Of a stretch of 64,000 nt of DNA, positions 61,601 to 64,000 are shown piece by piece. The notes below the pieces were generated by a model, which worked only from the letters and a program-made list of their open reading frames with translations, had not been told where the DNA came from and searched no databases. The DNA lies in contig JAGTXO010000018.1 in assembly GCA_019448385.1 (NCBI GenBank), positions 620,001 through 684,000 of the forward strand, given 5' to 3'. This DNA comes from Diacronema lutheri. Its lineage: Eukaryota; Haptophyta; Pavlovophyceae; Pavlovales; Pavlovaceae. Within the stretch, counting starts at the first letter, position 1. Each line of letters starts with the position of its first letter. Made by a program: the position numbers and the translations under genes.

Positions 61601-61774
61601 GGCGTCCGGCCCGAATGCCCGATCTGCGAGCGGATGGCGATTGTGCTCAAGCGGCTTGCCGAGCACGAGGCGCAGGTCGACGAGCGGCTCGAACACCTCG
61701 AGAAGCACAGGTACCTGCTCGAGCGCGCATGCAGGCCGTGCGGCATGCCCGCTGGCGGGGCGGAGCGCGCGTGA
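58603..61774 (+). CDS. Calpain-like protein without catalytic residues (pseudo-calpain)
   Basis: Exons 58603-59301, 59408-61114 and 61322-61774 join in phase 0 to about 952 residues. An N-terminal C2-like calpain domain (FGSWAKNPQFHLL) is followed by the protease core, which is recognisable from DAEFPADSRSLWGGATN to GEWNGRWSDGSALW. The catalytic Cys in the GDCW box is Asp (RNDWLL, about residue 298), the His in GHAYSV is Thr (ETVYCV, about 508), and the Asn in LRNPWG is Gln (LRQLHG, about 528). Two more C2-like calpain domains follow (RHVSFRTNGQWLLDIS; WANPQYELLVEKQSRVFIFL), and a C-terminal helical tail with CPICERM. It cannot be a cysteine protease by known rules; a binding or regulatory role is inferred. 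The second intron (207 bases, poly-C) is a multiple of three without a stop, but its codons are only Pro/Ser-rich. Confidence 0.85.
61115..61321 (+). other. Intron with very long polypyrimidine tract
   Basis: This intron of the calpain-like gene runs from GTGCGCC to GCACAG. From about 61153 to 61264 it is almost pure C and T, with several C runs. Confidence 0.8.
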
Positions 61775-62586
61775 CGGTGGGCCTTGAAGTTGTGCGCCCG
61801 AATGCGCCGAATTCAAACTCCTCCATTGTTGTTGAGAAGAGTTTTAAAAAGACGAAGGAAGCGCACGTCGCCTTTCTGCCGAGGTGCGCCCGCGCTGCCG
61901 CCCGCCGCCGCGCCGGGGGCAAAGGGGGGTATGACGAGACCGCACTGTTCTCAACCATCTTTCGGGGCTGAACACCCGTGTTGATAACCAGTCTTCAACC
62001 CGACCCTCCTCCCTCCCTACGCCCACACCCGCGGTGGCGGCGCGGACGCTGCGCTGGGACGCGCGCATTTCCGCCTCGCGCGCGCGCGGACCGGGGGCGC
62101 GCTCACCCGAGATGATGATGACAGCGCTTATTGGAATTACCGTCCGAGGGTTTACTCGATGGCGAAGCCTACGCTGGCACCAGTCTGAGTCTCGTGGACC
62201 CGCGTGCGCCCTCCACCTCTGGCCAAACCCCCCCCCCCCCCCCCCCCCCCATCCCCCCCCCACCCCCCTTCCTTTCCCCACTCCTCCTCGCACCTGCGCG
62301 CATCGCGGACGAATGCAGTGCGCTCGCGCAGCGCTCCTGGCGTGCGGCTCACCCTCGCCCGCTCCGCCCCTGCGCCTCGCGCCGCCAACCAGTACAGGCG
62401 ATGGCCGCCGACAAATTTAGCGATTGACCGGCGCTCACTCGCGCATCCCTGCTTTCGCACACGCACAGCGCCGCGCGCGCGAGCCCCGCGCTGTACGTGC
62501 GCGCGGCTCCTTCGTGGTCTGCTCCTCTGCGCGCTCGCGTGCGCATCTGCGCCCTCAGCTCGCCGTGCGACCCCAGCACAGGGCAG

Positions 62587-62617
<31 letters not shown>

Positions 62618-62867
62618 GCGCGCCGTACAGTTTGCGGCACACGGGTCGCAGCCCACGGGTCGCAGGAGCGCCTCGCCTACGACCGAGATGGAATGCAGGT
62701 GCCGGCACCTGCAAGCCGCACCGTCACAGTTCAATCAGGCAGGGACGTGCCTGAACCGCCAAACGGCGCGTTTCGTCGGTTGTGTGCTGATTTTAGCCCG
62801 CCGCAACTCAGGCATATGAACTTTTTTAAAAGTATGGTAACAAATTCGGGTCGCTCATCAAGCGGCG
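61775..62867. other. Intergenic region with C homopolymers, no gene supported
   Basis: About 1.1 kb between the calpain-like gene and the cyclin. It holds C runs at 62228-62250 and 62589-62617 and a small A/T-richer zone at 62800-62860 just before the cyclin. Short open frames exist (for example around 62130-62190), but none has a recognisable domain or consistent exons. Confidence 0.5.
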
Positions 62868-63884
62868 TTGATGTCGCGCAATTCGATGCGCCAAACGCGG
62901 TCGCTGCCGCACACCACGCTTGCGCACAGCGCGTCCGTCGCGCTCGGGCTCTCAGACCTAGGCCGGAGCTGCAAGTGGGAAGCGCTCCTGCTCTCGCGAT
63001 GCCTCCGCTACGAGCAGGTGGAGCGTGGGATCGCCGCTGCGCTCGCGACGCACCTGGCGCCGTGGGTCGAGTGCTACGGTTCGATGGGTGGCTTCAGCGA
63101 GGCAAACGCACTGGAGACCCTGGTCGTGCTGCGCCGCCAACTCGATCTCGACGACCCTGTCCTGATTTGCGCCTTCATCTTCGTTGAGCGATGTATCCTC
63201 GCGGCCAACAATCGCACGCTCGTGACACCGTCCAACTGGGAGGCGTTGCTCGTCACCGCGACGTTGCTCGCGATGAAGGTGCGACGTGCGATCCCGCCTG
63301 CCGCCGAATCCCATGCGTGCATGCAAGCGCGTTTTGCTCTTGCCTTCGGCCACCTGCACGCCCACGCGCGTGCCGCTGCGCGCGTGCCGCGCCGACGCGT
63401 TCAGGTCGGGCTGGACGAGGACATGAACCTGCGCGCGTTCCGACACCAGCTGCGCAATCACTTTGACCTCGACGGGATCGCGCAGCTCGAGATCGAGATG
63501 TGCCTGCTCCTCCGATTCCGCCTGGTCATCACGTCAAAGGTGCGCCGCGCTCGCGTTGCCCGCGCCTTCGGCGCAGGCCTTCAGCGCTCACGCGGCTGCA
63601 TACGCGCACCTCGCGCTTCCCGGCAGCTGTTTTTCGACTACGAGGTCGCGCTTCATGATCTCGGGATGAGGCGCATCGAGGCCGACCGCTTGTGCCTGCG
63701 CGCGCCGCGAGTGCTGCGGCTCGAGCACGTTGCTTCGTCCACGTGCTCGCACTCTTACGCGACGCGCCACCCGAGGCGACGCGGACAGACGCAGCCGGTG
63801 ACGGTGACCAACGCGATGGCCAACTGCATTGGAATTGAGCTCAAGCTGACTCAGAAGGGGATGAGCTCACCATCCCACGCATAA
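62868..63884 (+). CDS. Cyclin-like protein
   Basis: Proposed exons 62868-63278, 63405-63539 and 63627-63884 join in phase 0 (MK|GTGCGA, TTCAG|GTC; AAAG|GTGCGC, GGCAG|CTG). The product has the cyclin N-terminal fold: LLSRCLRYEQVERGIAAAL, LDLDDPVLICAFIFVERCI, SNWEALLVTATLLAMK, then across intron 1 DEDMNLRAFRHQL and DLDGIAQLEIEMCLLLRF. The helix pattern and the LEIEMCLLL-F/W helix are typical of Pho80-like (P/U-type) cyclins, which activate cyclin-dependent kinases. The first intron would keep the frame if retained. The 3' end is doubtful: the last codons overlap the antisense dehydrogenase gene by 33 bases, so another intron or earlier end is possible. Confidence 0.7.
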   Translation: MMSRNSMRQTRSLPHTTLAHSASVALGLSDLGRSCKWEALLLSRCLRYEQVERGIAAALATHLAPWVECYGSMGGFSEANALETLVVLRRQLDLDDPVLICAFIFVERCILAANNRTLVTPSNWEALLVTATLLAMKVRRAIPPAAESHACMQARFALAFGHLHAHARAAARVPRRRVQVGLDEDMNLRAFRHQLRNHFDLDGIAQLEIEMCLLLRFRLVITSKVRRARVARAFGAGLQRSRGCIRAPRASRQLFFDYEVALHDLGMRRIEADRLCLRAPRVLRLEHVASSTCSHSYATRHPRRRGQTQPVTVTNAMANCIGIELKLTQKGMSSPSHA

Positions 63885-64000
63885 AGGTGGCCCGAATGCT
63901 CATCCTCGAGGCTCTCGATGATCTTGAGCATGCACTCCACGGAGAACTCGGGCGTAAAGAGCTTCTCCGGCCGCACACCTTTTTGAAAGGGCGCCGAGAG
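63852..64000 (-). CDS. Short-chain dehydrogenase, C-terminal end only
   Basis: The frame enters from the right window edge and ends at TGA 63852-63854. It reads LSAPFQKGVRPEKLFTPEFS then VECMLKIIESLEDEHSGHLY and ends AWDGELIPF. This is the C-terminal pattern of C-factor/CsgA-like short-chain dehydrogenases (P-x-x-SV-x-x-MLK-x-I-x-x-L-x-x-x-x-SG-x-x-x-x-[WY]DG-x-x-x-PW). The NAD(P)-binding and catalytic parts lie outside the window. Confidence 0.6.

Noticed and set aside
62110-62160. Short stretch whose reverse complement contains GGTAATTCCAATA, recalling small-subunit rRNA
   Set aside because: The similarity covers only about a dozen bases and the surroundings do not match rRNA.

Overview
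This window is nuclear DNA from a eukaryote, very probably a unicellular alga with a complex (secondary or later) plastid. The DNA is visibly very GC-rich and CpG-dense. Genes are packed closely on both strands and carry short GT-AG introns of about 100-270 bases whose donors are mostly GTGCGC and whose acceptors are mostly GCGCAG. The ABA4-like gene begins with a signal sequence ending in Ala-Ser-Ala-Phe, the plastid-targeting motif of heterokonts, haptophytes and cryptophytes. A haptophyte (perhaps Pavlovales) is my best guess, but this is inference. Long antisense ORFs are everywhere because of the base composition. I chose genes by homology and by splice-phase consistency.

Left third (1-26200): a STIMATE-family membrane protein cut by the window edge; a DUF6625-type putative glycosyltransferase; a giant chromatin reader (PHD, alternating C2HC and GATA-like fingers, CXXC, DDT/WHIM); complex I subunit NDUFA8; ER membrane complex subunit EMC1; an SLC35A-type nucleotide-sugar transporter; a very large unknown multipass protein; a divergent pair (unknown membrane protein and P-loop kinase-like protein); a small helical protein; and a plastid-targeted ABA4-like protein fused to two NTF2-like domains.

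Middle (26200-45000): an unstable, repeat-rich stretch. It holds a tandem array of Sel1-repeat/MYND-finger genes (one relic, one interrupted by an amber codon, one open), a frameshifted Fanzor-like (eukaryotic TnpB-like) nuclease gene, a secretory glycosyltransferase-like gene, a myosin fused to eight CBS domains and a PB1 domain, a DUF427 gene, a tiny dispersed repeat with target duplications, and a 2.76-kb Tc1/mariner-type element with 440-base inverted arms that sits directly upstream of the next gene.

Right third (45000-64000): a BRCT / AP-endonuclease-like / DNA polymerase X fusion; an MscS-like channel; an SPX-EXS phosphate exporter; an unknown secreted Cys-rich protein whose last exon has absorbed a dispersed repeat; two tandem Frag1/DRAM-like membrane proteins; a calpain-like protein that has lost all three catalytic residues; a cyclin; and the end of a short-chain dehydrogenase. 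Several themes fit together loosely: secretory-pathway glycosylation (DUF6625, SLC35A, 32699 gene, EMC1), membrane ion and phosphate transport, and chromatin or DNA repair. There is no operon logic, but divergent gene pairs share very short promoters. I found no tRNA, rRNA or CRISPR.
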